The notes: generated by a model not told the origin, from the sequence alone. A stretch of DNA of 64,000 nt from an uncultured Oxalobacteraceae bacterium (GCA_903893945.1 CAITOF010000095.1:1-64000), one strand, 5' to 3'; positions 1 to 9,636 are shown, counted from the first letter of the stretch. Translations and numbers: made by a program.

Positions 1-71
1 CTGACGATCAATTTCTGCCGTCTCTGAAGTCATCACCGTTGCCACGCAGCGCGATGGCGCGCCGCAACCAG

Positions 72-533
72 CTAGGTCCATTTTTCCAGCGCACTTAAAT
101 CGGTGGACCGTGCGTCGACCCACTCAGAGCCGGATTCACGGGTTTCTTTTTTCCAGAATGGCGCTTCAGTCTTCAGATAATCCATGATAAATTCGCACGC
201 CATAAATGCGGTGCCCCTGTGCTGACTGGCCACCGCCACAAAAACGATCTGTTCAGATACCGCCAGCACGCCAATCCGGTGGATAATGACCACATCATGG
301 AGCTGCCATCGACCGATCGCCTGTTGCGCGATGTCGGTCAGGGATTTTTCTGTCATGCCAGGATAATGCTCAAGCTCCATCTGCACCACGGGCTGCTTTG
401 ATTCATCGCCCACGGCCGTGTCCCGTACGGTCCCTACAAAACTCACGATGGCACCGGTCTGCCGGTGCGCCTGCCTTAACTGTAGCAGTTCGGCACCGAC
501 ATCAAAGTCGCACGATTGAATGGCAATTTTCAT
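72..533 (-). CDS. moaE: Molybdopterin synthase catalytic subunit MoaE
   Basis: Large subunit of molybdopterin synthase. It transfers two sulfurs from the MoaD thiocarboxylate to cyclic pyranopterin monophosphate in the cytoplasm. The 153-residue length matches the family (about 150). Visible family features are the VSFVGTVRD segment near residue 30, the HRIGVLAVSE segment near residue 86, and the lysine pair in FWKKE near residue 127, where the catalytic lysine sits. It is the last gene of a moeA-moaD-moaE run and starts 9 nt after the moaD stop, so it is surely co-transcribed. The gene is intact. The 71 bases downstream of its stop, up to the window edge, hold no feature that I can support. 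Confidence 0.95.
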   Translation of the reverse strand: MKIAIQSCDFDVGAELLQLRQAHRQTGAIVSFVGTVRDTAVGDESKQPVVQMELEHYPGMTEKSLTDIAQQAIGRWQLHDVVIIHRIGVLAVSEQIVFVAVASQHRGTAFMACEFIMDYLKTEAPFWKKETRESGSEWVDARSTDLSALEKWT

Positions 534-542
534 GATCAGTCA

Positions 543-821
543 TTATCCGCCGGTGACAGGAGGAAAAAAAGCGATTTCCTGCGTTGAGCCTGACTTTACA
601 AGGGGTTCCGATTCGTTACACATGACATGCTGATAGGCCATGCGTATATTGTTATCCATCGCCAGCGTTCGGGCCCATGCACCGCCGCGCCCGATCAGCC
701 AGTGACGCACGTCGCCCACGGTGGTTATTTCAGCCGGTAATGTGACGGTTTCTTCCGAGCAGCCCAGTTGTTCACGCACCCGGGCAAAAAATCGCAACTG
801 CACAGTCAGAGGGGCATTCAT
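543..821 (-). CDS. moaD: Molybdopterin synthase sulfur carrier subunit MoaD
   Basis: Small ubiquitin-like sulfur carrier of molybdopterin synthase. Its C-terminal glycine is adenylated and thiocarboxylated before donating sulfur in the MoaE active site. The 92-residue protein ends in the required Gly-Gly (…PPVTGG). It opens with the usual beta strand VQLRFFARVREQLG. Its ATG overlaps the moeA stop in an ATGA arrangement, which implies translational coupling. It is slightly longer than the E. coli protein (81 aa), with the extra residues mid-protein around GRGGAWARTLAM. No MoaC, MoaA or MoeB is in this window, so the activating enzyme must be encoded elsewhere. Confidence 0.95.
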   Translation of the reverse strand: MNAPLTVQLRFFARVREQLGCSEETVTLPAEITTVGDVRHWLIGRGGAWARTLAMDNNIRMAYQHVMCNESEPLVKSGSTQEIAFFPPVTGG

Positions 822-2038
822 TGCATGATTTCCGAAAACGGGATGAACTTGACCATGGTACCTCGCTCAATGACCTTACCCCCTGGATTATCAACCAAAC
901 CGTCCCCCCAGACCACCGAGCTTAATACGGCAGAACCCTGGTTCTGGTATAAATCCAGACCACCACCACTGTTCAGTCTGGCGCGCAGGAATTCATTACG
1001 CCGGTCGGGTTTGTTCCAGTCAAAATCGGCACGCAGGTCGTACGATCTGGGAACCACATCGGCGACACCCAGCATACGCAACAGGAATGGCCTGACAAAC
1101 AGTAAAAAGGTCACAAACCCGGATACCGGATTCCCGGGCAAACCGATAAAAAAACTCGGCCCGACTTCACCAAAGGCCAGCGGCTTGCCGGGTTTTATCG
1201 CAATCTGCCACAGATTCAGTTTTCCTTCCGCTTGCACCGCCGGCCTGACATGATCTTCTTCCCCCACCGAGACGCCACCCGAGGTAATCACGACGTCATT
1301 GTGCTGCGCCGCCTGTCTCAGGGTCGCCCGGGTCGCCTGCAAATTGTCCGGAACGATCCCAAAATCATGAATTTCGCAGCCCAGGTTCTGTAGCAGTGCG
1401 GTCAACAGAAAACGATTGGAGTTGTAGATGGCACCGGCCGGCAGGGGTTCGCCGGGCATCACCAATTCGTCACCCGTAAAAAATACCGCGACCTTCAGGC
1501 GCCGCTTCACGGCGACAGATGGCAATCCAACCGACGCGGCCAACCCCAGTTCCTGCGACCGCAAGCGCGTCCCCGCCTTTAAAATCACACTGTCTTTCCG
1601 TATGTCTTCACCGACATGCCGGACCCATTGCCCTTTTTCTGGCAGGTGCGTTAGCCGGATGGCCGTACCCTGTTCAACCAGTTCACAGTGCTCCTGCATG
1701 ACAACGGTATCGGCACCTTGCGGCAGCAGCGCTCCGGTAAACAGTCGCGCTACCGTACCCGGCAACAGCGCTTTGCCCACATGGCCTGCTGCGATACGTT
1801 GACTGATTTGAATGGGTGAGTCCAGTTGCGCCGTAGCCGATTCCAGGGCGTAGCCGTCCATCTGTGAATTTTCGGCAGAAGGAACATCGACCGGCGCGAT
1901 GACATCCCTGGCCAGTATCCGGCCGTTAGCGGCCAGCGTTGCGATGTATTCGACATCCGTTACCGGTGCGGCGGACGCTGCCGCCAGCAGTGTGGTTAAG
2001 GCGTCGGTGACGCTCAATAAGGGCGGGGAATTAGTCAT
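818..2038 (-). CDS. moeA: Molybdopterin molybdotransferase MoeA
   Basis: Inserts molybdate into adenylylated molybdopterin, the last general step of molybdenum cofactor synthesis. I chose the ATG at 2038 (MTNSPPLLSVTDAL, 406 aa). The same frame is open to a GTG at 2065, but that extension has no better ribosome site and would begin only 2 nt after the upstream gene. The domain order is normal: an N-terminal MoeA domain with SQMDGYA near residue 60, a MoCF-type domain with TGDELV near 190 and TSGGVSVGEEDH near 250, and a C-terminal beta domain from about 325. It is the first of three coupled Moco genes. Confidence 0.95.
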   Translation of the reverse strand: MTNSPPLLSVTDALTTLLAAASAAPVTDVEYIATLAANGRILARDVIAPVDVPSAENSQMDGYALESATAQLDSPIQISQRIAAGHVGKALLPGTVARLFTGALLPQGADTVVMQEHCELVEQGTAIRLTHLPEKGQWVRHVGEDIRKDSVILKAGTRLRSQELGLAASVGLPSVAVKRRLKVAVFFTGDELVMPGEPLPAGAIYNSNRFLLTALLQNLGCEIHDFGIVPDNLQATRATLRQAAQHNDVVITSGGVSVGEEDHVRPAVQAEGKLNLWQIAIKPGKPLAFGEVGPSFFIGLPGNPVSGFVTFLLFVRPFLLRMLGVADVVPRSYDLRADFDWNKPDRRNEFLRARLNSGGGLDLYQNQGSAVLSSVVWGDGLVDNPGGKVIERGTMVKFIPFSEIMQ

Positions 2039-2067
2039 GAATTTTCGTTTGGAGGTATTCACCACAA

Positions 2068-3351
2068 TCAGATTACATCACGCAGACGGTACCACATTTT
2101 CCCGGCCGCCTCGAGCCAGGGCGCCAAGCGCTTTCCGCCTGGAAAGTCCAGGTGCTTGATGGCCATGAATAAATCGATATGATCGCGCCGTCCCAAAATC
2201 GCATCAGCCACGACACGTCCCGCCACACAGGTTGGTAGCAGACCGTGGCCTGAAAAACCCTGCATCCAGTAAATGTTGTTTCTGAACCCGATATCCGGTG
2301 CCCGATTCATCGTGATATCGATATGTCCGCCCCAGGCAAAATCGAATTTTACATTTTTCAGCGCAGGAAACACCCGGCGAACCCCCGAGCGCATTGCCTG
2401 TCCGATATCGCGCGGAATTCCACCTAAATACGTACAGCCTCCACCGAACAGCAATCGATGATCCGGCGTCAGGCGAAAATAATCCAGTATGAATTGATTG
2501 TCCGTTACGCACGCATTACTGGGTATGAGCGACTTTGCCCGCTCAGGCGATAATACTTCCGACGTAACGACAAACGTCCCGACCGGAAGCACTTTCCGGC
2601 TCAATGCCGGGTCGAGTTCGTCAATGTAGGCATTGCAGGCCAGCACCAGCGTATCACAGTGTATCTGCCCTTTATCGGTCGTGACCACCACACGGTCTCC
2701 GGCGTCCCTGTAAGACAGTGCGCGGGTCTGCTCCAATATGACGCCACCCGCCTTCTCGACGGCCGCCGCCAGACCCAATGCCAGCTTGAGCGGATTCAGG
2801 TGGCCGGCTTCCGGGTCAAACAATCCCGCCACATAACGTTCGCTGGCGACCCAATTCGGCATGTCGCGCTTTTCAACAAATTGCAGATTTTCGTAGCCCC
2901 ATTTTTTTATGGCGCTCTCCTGCCATTCCCGGAGCATTTGTACACGACGTGGCAATACCGACGTCCATAAATGGCCTTCCTGATAATCACACTGAAATCC
3001 GTGGCGCAACGGCAGTTCCTTCACTTCAGCCGCCGCCCAGCGCATGAGCTTCCACAATGCGCGGGTGCGTTCCCAGCCCAGCGATTGCTCGATGACGTCC
3101 ATATCCGAGGACCATCCTAAAATCGCCATCCCGCCATTTCTGCCCGTTGCGGCCCACCCAACCCGACTCGAATCAATCACGGTTACACGCTTTCCCTCAG
3201 ACACCAGACGCAACGCCGTATGCAATCCGGAAAAACCGGCGCCCACAATCAGCACGCCAGTGTCAATATTTTCTGTCTGGGCAGGTCGTTCTGGTGGAGT
3301 GCAGGTGCTGGCGTAGTAACTGGACGCATGATTTGAGTTACGTTGAAACAT
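2068..3351 (-). CDS. FAD-dependent amine/amino-acid oxidoreductase (DAO family)
   Basis: Flavoprotein of the D-amino-acid oxidase/glycine oxidase fold, closest in feel to gamma-glutamylputrescine oxidoreductase (PuuB-type). The dinucleotide-binding motif VLIVGAGFSGLHTALRL lies at about residues 33-50. A second family block, GRNGGMAILGW, follows near 72, and the C-terminal FAD contact region SGHGLLPTCVAGR lies near 383. Length is 427 aa. The exact amine or amino-acid substrate cannot be read from sequence. It sits just upstream of moeA (about 30 nt to the chosen moeA start) and is probably in the same transcript, although no functional link to molybdenum cofactor synthesis is obvious. Confidence 0.8.
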   Translation of the reverse strand: MFQRNSNHASSYYASTCTPPERPAQTENIDTGVLIVGAGFSGLHTALRLVSEGKRVTVIDSSRVGWAATGRNGGMAILGWSSDMDVIEQSLGWERTRALWKLMRWAAAEVKELPLRHGFQCDYQEGHLWTSVLPRRVQMLREWQESAIKKWGYENLQFVEKRDMPNWVASERYVAGLFDPEAGHLNPLKLALGLAAAVEKAGGVILEQTRALSYRDAGDRVVVTTDKGQIHCDTLVLACNAYIDELDPALSRKVLPVGTFVVTSEVLSPERAKSLIPSNACVTDNQFILDYFRLTPDHRLLFGGGCTYLGGIPRDIGQAMRSGVRRVFPALKNVKFDFAWGGHIDITMNRAPDIGFRNNIYWMQGFSGHGLLPTCVAGRVVADAILGRRDHIDLFMAIKHLDFPGGKRLAPWLEAAGKMWYRLRDVI

Positions 3352-3421
3352 AAACAGCCTTAAATACCTTAAATGGAACAGGCAACCGTAGGGGAATTAC
3401 CTGGAATCACAATCTGTACCG

Positions 3422-4384
3422 TTACTTCTCATCCGGCGCCTGAAGTTTGAAGCGGAAATAGAGATAATCTTCTGCGCATTGCTCAGGACTTTCCAGCATG
3501 GGCATATGACCTATGCCATCCATAATGACCACGCGTGACTTTGGCATCAGTTTATACAGCACTTCTGCGGTAAGGTGATTCAGAACGCGATCCTGATTGC
3601 CCCATACAATAAGTGCCGGTGTTTTTAACCCGGTTACACGTTTTTCAACCGAGTCGTTGGTGAACTGGGTAAAAATCTGTTCGGACAATTTCTCGTTCCG
3701 GATTGAATTCTGTGCCAGTACATTCAAAATCGGGCGCGGAATTAACGGTGGCCGGTTCATTACAAAATCAAAGGCGTGGTTATAGTCATCGACGTTCCGG
3801 ATAAACAGTATATTGCGCTGTTGGCCTTCAACGATTTTTTCCAGCTCGCTTTGCGGCGCACTCCAGATGCCGGCCGGACTTAATAGCCATAAACTCTCGA
3901 CTTCAGCGGGGTGAGCCGCCGCATACGCCAGTGCAATCTGGCCGCCCATGGAATTTCCCCCCAGATGCACGGATTTCAGCCCCAGCGACTGGGCCAGCGC
4001 GCGGACACGCTCGGCTTGCGCACGGGAGGTATAATCGACACGGGCAGACATGTCCACACTGGTCGGGTGCGATGATTCGCCAAACCCGAGCAGATCCGGA
4101 ATAATGACGTGGTAATGCGGCGTCAGGAACTTGGCGATTCGAATAAAGTGGTCCTTGTCACCGCCAAACCCGTGCAACAGAATCAGTGGCTCGCCACGAC
4201 CACCCTCGAGATAAAAGTAATGCGTGCCGTCGGGCAGCACCACTTCTTTTCGGGTCAGCTTGGCCGCTTCACGTTCATAATGAATGAAGTAGTCGGTTGC
4301 CTGTGGTGATGTGACATAAACAAAATAATATAACCCGATAGCAGCGATAAACAATGCAACCACCAGCATTTTGAGAAAACGCAT
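3422..4384 (-). CDS. Membrane-anchored alpha/beta hydrolase (lipase-like)
   Basis: Alpha/beta-hydrolase of 320 aa with an N-terminal hydrophobic segment at about residues 6-27 (a membrane anchor or uncleaved signal), so it probably acts at or outside the inner membrane. The oxyanion loop HGFGGD is near residue 71, the nucleophile elbow GNSMGG near 144, an Asp in WGNQDRV near 262 and the catalytic His in GIGHMPM near 291, giving a complete triad. The family includes Moraxella/Psychrobacter Lip3-type esterases; the real substrate is unknown. It lies between the oxidoreductase and a membrane protein on the same strand, with short gaps of 17-70 nt. Confidence 0.8.
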   Translation of the reverse strand: MRFLKMLVVALFIAAIGLYYFVYVTSPQATDYFIHYEREAAKLTRKEVVLPDGTHYFYLEGGRGEPLILLHGFGGDKDHFIRIAKFLTPHYHVIIPDLLGFGESSHPTSVDMSARVDYTSRAQAERVRALAQSLGLKSVHLGGNSMGGQIALAYAAAHPAEVESLWLLSPAGIWSAPQSELEKIVEGQQRNILFIRNVDDYNHAFDFVMNRPPLIPRPILNVLAQNSIRNEKLSEQIFTQFTNDSVEKRVTGLKTPALIVWGNQDRVLNHLTAEVLYKLMPKSRVVIMDGIGHMPMLESPEQCAEDYLYFRFKLQAPDEK

Positions 4385-4401
4385 TCCTCAGCTCCAAATT
4401 C

Positions 4402-5271
4402 TTATCTAGTTACTGCAGCCAGGCCCACCAACCGGGCAATCTTTACCCACGCCAATGTGGCAACAATCAGTTGCGTCAACACCAGCCCCAGAATGAATCC
4501 AGGCAGATGAATATGTCCCAGATTCAGGCGCAGCAGGGCAAGAATCGCAACAGTCACCAGGCCCGTCACGCTGATCACCACAAACAGTCCCAGGGTCGGC
4601 AGCGGACGTTTAAAGACCGATTTGACTCCGCGCCACCAGGCGATAATCGCCGAACGACGGTTACCGTTATTAATGAATTGAGCACGCCCGGCATCCAGGG
4701 ACGCATCCGCAATCACCAGTAAAATTATCATGACCGCAGTCGCTATATGACTGGCAAATTCTGCGTCTGACTGCAATATCGCCTGTTCAGCATAATTGTC
4801 CGCCCAGTGCATGACGCCCGATCCGATCGCACCGGCAATTCCAAAGGGAATCAGTGCGCAGACCAGCATCCGGAACATGCGCCAGTATTCAGTCAGGCCA
4901 CCGTGAATCAACTTGCCGATCGGTAACGGTGTCGGGGCTCTTGCCGCCGTAATGACGGCACCCGTCAGTAACGGTGAGAGCAGCAGGGTCAGAACCACCG
5001 CACCCATTCCCGCCTGCTGCAACAGCAGCTTATTGATCACCATGACAGAAATAATATCGTTAATGGCATTCATGTTCAAATGTTGCGCCAGTTCGCCAGC
5101 CAGCACCGAATGATTCAGCTGTGATGAAATAATTTTCCATAACGGAAACGTCATCACCAGGGTTGGCGCCAGTAAAACGAGAACCCAGAGCAGTAACAGG
5201 CGCCACTGCAGGGCAAACCGGGCCGACTTTTTAACTATGGATGAAAAATCTGAAAAGGTCGTCGTTTTCAT
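4402..5271 (-). CDS. Multi-pass inner-membrane protein of unknown function
   Basis: 289-residue hydrophobic protein that I do not recognise. About six membrane segments can be seen (near residues 23-45, 90-112, 134-152, 172-190, 223-248 and 255-280). Charged stretches separate them, including RAPTPLPIGKLIHGGLTEYWRM and NNGNRRSAIIAWWRGVKSVFKRP. The latter looks like the cytoplasmic loops of DUF975/YciC-type membrane proteins, but I cannot assign it. Its ATG overlaps the stop of the M1 peptidase gene by four bases (ATGA), so the two are translationally coupled. A role in handling or anchoring the peptidase is a guess from that coupling only. Confidence 0.7.
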   Translation of the reverse strand: MKTTTFSDFSSIVKKSARFALQWRLLLLWVLVLLAPTLVMTFPLWKIISSQLNHSVLAGELAQHLNMNAINDIISVMVINKLLLQQAGMGAVVLTLLLSPLLTGAVITAARAPTPLPIGKLIHGGLTEYWRMFRMLVCALIPFGIAGAIGSGVMHWADNYAEQAILQSDAEFASHIATAVMIILLVIADASLDAGRAQFINNGNRRSAIIAWWRGVKSVFKRPLPTLGLFVVISVTGLVTVAILALLRLNLGHIHLPGFILGLVLTQLIVATLAWVKIARLVGLAAVTR

Positions 5272-7523
5272 ATCGTCGCAATCAAAGAAATAATGAATTG
5301 AATTAAACTTGCCAGCTCGGAGGTCCAGCGGCGTGCTGCCGTGCCGTCCGCCTTTATTGTGCGACTGTCGTCCAGTTTATTGGCATCGAGATAGTGCTGC
5401 TCCTCGGGATCCATCGAGGCGGACACGGCTTTCACCGGTTTCACCCAGTTGTATCGGGCCCAGCGCAAGTCATCGTCCCAGATCACTTTTTCGGTACTGC
5501 CATCGGCAAATTTGACCACGATCGTTTCAGGTACGGAAACCCCGCGACGCCGTAACGTGAGCGTGGTCAGATAGGGGAATGGGCCAGTTCCTTCTTTTGC
5601 CTGTGGATTTGCCTTTGCCCATTCCTTGCGTTTTTCATCGGCGAGCTGTCCGGCCTGCTGCTCCGTCACTTCGACCCACTTGCCATTGACCAGCGAGGTG
5701 CCCTGTTCCGGCACCATTTCTTCGCTGCTCAGTGTCTCAATACGGTCATCCAGTGCCTGGGTGCTATAGACCTGCTGGTTGAACGCTTTGGCAACGATCT
5801 CGGGCTTACCGGACACGTCGGCCAGCGTTGCCTGCAGATCACCTATACCCGGGTGGCGGAATTTCCAGGTCGCGTAATACTGTTTAAAGGCTTTTTCAGT
5901 GACTTCTTTGCCCAATTGCTCTTCCAGATCATGCATGGTTGTGGCTGTGCGCGCATACACCGAACCGTAGCTGTCAGACGAGAACCGGTCCCAGGAATTT
6001 GCGCCGGTCGGGTCAGCGGGCGCATGATTGCTTGCGCCCAGCCTTTCTGCTTCAAACGGCTTGACGACCTGGTCGATGCCGAGTGACTTCAGCAAAGGTG
6101 TGGCCAGATGGATAACCTGGCCCCGTTCACGAATCATGCGGTAATCCCAGTAATCATTCAGGCCTTCGTCGAGCATCGGCTCTTCAAATTCGTTGGATCC
6201 TAAAATCCCATAGAAATAACCATGACCGAATTCATGGATGGTGACGAAATCCAGGAAGAACTCCGTCATTGTGTCATGTTTGACTTCATCAAAACCTTCC
6301 GCCGTGAAGAAGGTCGGATATTCCATGCCACCTGCTTCAGTTGCATTGTAGGGAGGGATGATTACCGTAACGGTTTTATAGGGATACGGACCGAGGGTGC
6401 TTGAAAAATAACCGAGCGCATCAATAGTGGCTTTGAGCGCCGGCTGGGCCGATGCCACATACTCCGGTGGATACAGAACGCGTACCTTGACTTCAGGACT
6501 GCCTTCGCCGGTATAAACGCTATCCAGTGGTTTTGCGGTACGGTTATCTGCCATCCATGCAAAATCGTGCACATCGCCCTGTACAAACCGGTGGGTCGTT
6601 TTGCCATCTGCTTCAACCGGTGTCCCCTGCTCCACGCCGGTGGCGCCCACGGTATAATCTTTTGGTACGGTCAGCCTGATATCGAAGTTGCCGTAGTCCG
6701 CGTAAAATTCGGAGTGCAGATGAAATTCATGCACGTTCCAGCGCGGTTCAGTTGCACCACGTTCGCCGGGCAATTCCAGTACACCGATTTTGGGAAACCA
6801 CTGTCCGACCAGGTGAAATGTTCCAAAATAGCCGGTGCGGGCAACGACGCGAGGCAGTTGATCAAGGAAATTGATGTCCAGCGTGGTGGTACCCCCTGCC
6901 GGAACGGCCTCAGGGAGATCAAACCGGACCACTGTGTGATCGGTCTGTGGTCCGTCATCAGGATGCACAAAAGTCCATGGCACATCGGCACGACCCTGTA
7001 CCACTTTTTCCAGCTCAATGTGACCCCAGTCACCATCGTGAGTTGGCACGTCTGAACGGAATTCAAAACCGTGAGTCTTTTTTTCACTAAAGAACGTACT
7101 GTTGTTGCCTTCAAATGCGTTCAGGTAAAGATGCAGGTAAACCGAACGAACTTCGCGATTACTGCGATTACGCCAGGTCAACTTCTCCTTGCCCAGAACC
7201 GTATGTTTCACGGGGTCCAGTGTGGCATCAATATCGTAATTGACAACCCGATCCGATAAGGTCGGCTCTTTTCCGCTTCGTGGACCGCCCCAGGCATTCG
7301 ATGCGCTCGGCGTGCGCACGAACGCCGCATGCGCACCGGCCAAAGGAATGCCATCGAGACTGCCCTTGGTCCTGTTATCAGAAACAGCTACGGAAGGACT
7401 CATGCTTAACACCAGGCGGGTGTCCGGTTTGGACTCAACAGCCGTCGTTGCCTGGAGTGAAACAGCGACCGCCAACAGGGAAGCAAGGCATAAGCCCTTG
7501 GCAGAGAAAGAAACTAATGACAT
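5268..7523 (-). CDS. Secreted M1-family zinc metallopeptidase
   Basis: Gluzincin aminopeptidase-type protein of 751 aa. Residues 1-27 form a cleavable signal peptide (hydrophobic SLLAVAVSLQATTAV), so it is exported. The zinc site is intact: HEFGH near residue 428 is followed 18 residues later by the third ligand Glu in MLDEGLNDY. The substrate-binding exopeptidase motif appears as AGGMEYPT near 396 in place of the usual GAMEN. A short hydrophobic tail at the C-terminus (LIQFIISLIATI) could anchor it. A strong ribosome site (GAGGAGT) precedes the ATG. The gene is coupled to the downstream membrane protein by an ATGA overlap. Confidence 0.88.
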   Translation of the reverse strand: MSLVSFSAKGLCLASLLAVAVSLQATTAVESKPDTRLVLSMSPSVAVSDNRTKGSLDGIPLAGAHAAFVRTPSASNAWGGPRSGKEPTLSDRVVNYDIDATLDPVKHTVLGKEKLTWRNRSNREVRSVYLHLYLNAFEGNNSTFFSEKKTHGFEFRSDVPTHDGDWGHIELEKVVQGRADVPWTFVHPDDGPQTDHTVVRFDLPEAVPAGGTTTLDINFLDQLPRVVARTGYFGTFHLVGQWFPKIGVLELPGERGATEPRWNVHEFHLHSEFYADYGNFDIRLTVPKDYTVGATGVEQGTPVEADGKTTHRFVQGDVHDFAWMADNRTAKPLDSVYTGEGSPEVKVRVLYPPEYVASAQPALKATIDALGYFSSTLGPYPYKTVTVIIPPYNATEAGGMEYPTFFTAEGFDEVKHDTMTEFFLDFVTIHEFGHGYFYGILGSNEFEEPMLDEGLNDYWDYRMIRERGQVIHLATPLLKSLGIDQVVKPFEAERLGASNHAPADPTGANSWDRFSSDSYGSVYARTATTMHDLEEQLGKEVTEKAFKQYYATWKFRHPGIGDLQATLADVSGKPEIVAKAFNQQVYSTQALDDRIETLSSEEMVPEQGTSLVNGKWVEVTEQQAGQLADEKRKEWAKANPQAKEGTGPFPYLTTLTLRRRGVSVPETIVVKFADGSTEKVIWDDDLRWARYNWVKPVKAVSASMDPEEQHYLDANKLDDSRTIKADGTAARRWTSELASLIQFIISLIATI

Positions 7524-7767
7524 GCGTACTCCTCGTTATTTATTTTATGAACCGACTACAGTGAATCGAATTTTCAACCTGACCGACAGAATTGCAGATG
7601 AGATACGTCCAGAATTATCGCTTAAAAATTCGTATTACCACTTTTGACGATAACGTTGCATATTAGCATGATAATTACTAAATATAACTAATTGCATTTT
7701 GGTAATTAATTGCATCTGTATTAATATAATTATCTCGGGCGCGGATGCGTCACTTAAAGTACCCGAC

Positions 7768-9636
7768 TCAGAATTTGCCGGATACCCGTTTCGGCAGAAT
7801 CAGGACAAAACGACTGCCATTACCGGGCGTGGAATAGGCCTGCAGATCCCCTTCCAGAATATTATTGGCGATCCGCCTGCTGACTGTCAGGCCCAGACCG
7901 GAGCCGCCCCGTCCCAGCTTGGTGGTAAAAAACGGATCAAACACATGCGCCAGTACGTCGGCATTCATGCCCGTGCCGTCATCGACAATCGATATCTTCA
8001 CTTTTTCATTATCCGCGACCGCAGAAAAAATGATTTTTCCGTGCTCGCGTCCTTCAAAAGCATGCAAAACAGCGTTGTTGACAAGATTGACGATTATCTG
8101 TTCCAGCGATCCTATATAACTCTCCAGTATGATGCCTGCCGGAATCGTGTTCTCAAGCACCCAGGGATGCTGCTTCAGTGTCGGTCTGAGCATCATGACC
8201 ATGTCCTCGAGGACGTCATGCAAATCGACCCGGCGCAACCGTTCCGAGGTTTGTTCAATGGCCAACTGCTTGAAGCTGCTGACCAGGTTTGCAACCCGGT
8301 TGACTGACCGGTCCACCAGGCCCACCGTTTCATCTGCATACTCAATCCAGGCCAGCAGGTTCGATCTGGATACTTTGCCGTCCTGAACCTGACCATGCAG
8401 TTCAGCCAGATGTCTGCTCAGTATCGACGTCAGCGTGATGGCGTTCCCAATTGGCGTGTTGATTTCATGGGATATGCCAACAACAATCGATCCAAGTGAC
8501 GCCAATTTTTCGGATTGAACCAGGTCTTTTTGGGTGGCGCGCAGATTTGCCAGGGTTTCTGATAATTCGGCGGTCCGGGTTTCCACCCGCTCCTCCAGTT
8601 CCCTGTTGAGTCGCTGTAGTGCCTGATGGTTGTCGCGTATCGTTTTCATATCGATATCACGACGCAACCATGCAGAACGTATGAAAAAAACAAATACCAG
8701 CGCTCCCAGCACAAACACCGAGATAAGTATACTGACGACGACAACCTGCTTCTTCCAGCCTGCCAGTGCGACCTCTCTGGAAATGCCGGCGATCACAAAA
8801 AATCCGTATTTTTTGCTGGTGACGTAACCGTAAGTCTTGATTATTTTGTCGAGACCCGATATGTCGCTGGTGTAACTGCCTTCCATGGGGTTTTCTTTCA
8901 GCGCGTCAATCAGGGTTTGGGATAATTTATTCGACCCGACCGGAATGACATTGCTTCTGTCAAAATCAGCACGTGCGACCAGCTCCATCGACCTGTGCCT
9001 CAGCGAAATGCTGCTATTGGGCGGCATGGTAATGTTACCCAGCTTGTTATTGATTTCATCGGTCAGAACAGCACCTGACACCACTCCGCCAAAACTGCCA
9101 TCGGCCTTGACTATCCGCCTCGAGAACAGCCAGATCCACTTCCTGTTAATGCGACTTACAATCGGCTTCGAGATATACAACCCGTACTCGGGATGATTAT
9201 GGGGTTCGGAATAATATTCGCGGTCACTAACATTATTGACGAGCCCCTCGTTCTCAAGTCCGTACATCAGGTTGCCATTTTCGTCTGTTGCACGGAGCGA
9301 GACCAGACTGGGAACCCGTTTTTTCTGGCGGAGCAGATACTGATCAACCAGGTTCTGGTCGGGCTTGCCATTGGCCTGCAGCGATGAGATCTCATCAGCC
9401 GAAGCCTGCAGGGCAATGTCGATCGTGTCGATCATGCCATCGAAAGTGAGTACCAGGGAATTCGCCAGGTTGCGGGTTTCAGAGATAACCTGTTTGTCGG
9501 CTTGTTCGTGGTTGTAGAGCGTCAGGATTACCGCCGATAAAACAACCAACGTCACAACCAGTGCCACTATAAAATATAATTTATGTAGCGATATCGCAGG
9601 TTGATCATCAAAGCTGCCAGAATATCGTTTTAACAC
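7768..9636 (-). CDS. Orphan sensor histidine kinase with periplasmic Cache-type sensor
   Basis: Membrane sensor kinase of 622 aa starting with GTG at 9636. Two membrane helices (about residues 20-42 and 298-322) flank a roughly 250-residue periplasmic region. The segment NVSDREYYSEPHNHPEYGLYISKPI is typical of double-Cache sensors. A coiled coil (about 335-375) leads to the phospho-acceptor helix GISHEINTPIGNA, with His near 390. The HATPase follows, with the N box NLVNNAVLHAF, G1 VDDGTGMN and G2 GGSGLGL. The kinase class resembles DctB/NtrB-like enzymes. No response regulator gene is next to it, so the partner is elsewhere. It is intact and appears to be monocistronic. Confidence 0.88.
   Translation of the reverse strand: MLKRYSGSFDDQPAISLHKLYFIVALVVTLVVLSAVILTLYNHEQADKQVISETRNLANSLVLTFDGMIDTIDIALQASADEISSLQANGKPDQNLVDQYLLRQKKRVPSLVSLRATDENGNLMYGLENEGLVNNVSDREYYSEPHNHPEYGLYISKPIVSRINRKWIWLFSRRIVKADGSFGGVVSGAVLTDEINNKLGNITMPPNSSISLRHRSMELVARADFDRSNVIPVGSNKLSQTLIDALKENPMEGSYTSDISGLDKIIKTYGYVTSKKYGFFVIAGISREVALAGWKKQVVVVSILISVFVLGALVFVFFIRSAWLRRDIDMKTIRDNHQALQRLNRELEERVETRTAELSETLANLRATQKDLVQSEKLASLGSIVVGISHEINTPIGNAITLTSILSRHLAELHGQVQDGKVSRSNLLAWIEYADETVGLVDRSVNRVANLVSSFKQLAIEQTSERLRRVDLHDVLEDMVMMLRPTLKQHPWVLENTIPAGIILESYIGSLEQIIVNLVNNAVLHAFEGREHGKIIFSAVADNEKVKISIVDDGTGMNADVLAHVFDPFFTTKLGRGGSGLGLTVSRRIANNILEGDLQAYSTPGNGSRFVLILPKRVSGKF

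Noticed and set aside
1..71. End of a gene at the left edge
   Set aside because: Short open stretches exist on both strands, but they are too short to assign and one runs into the moaE 3' end.
7699..8307. 202-codon plus-strand frame
   Set aside because: Antisense to the histidine kinase, whose motifs are clear. No ribosome site and no recognisable domain.
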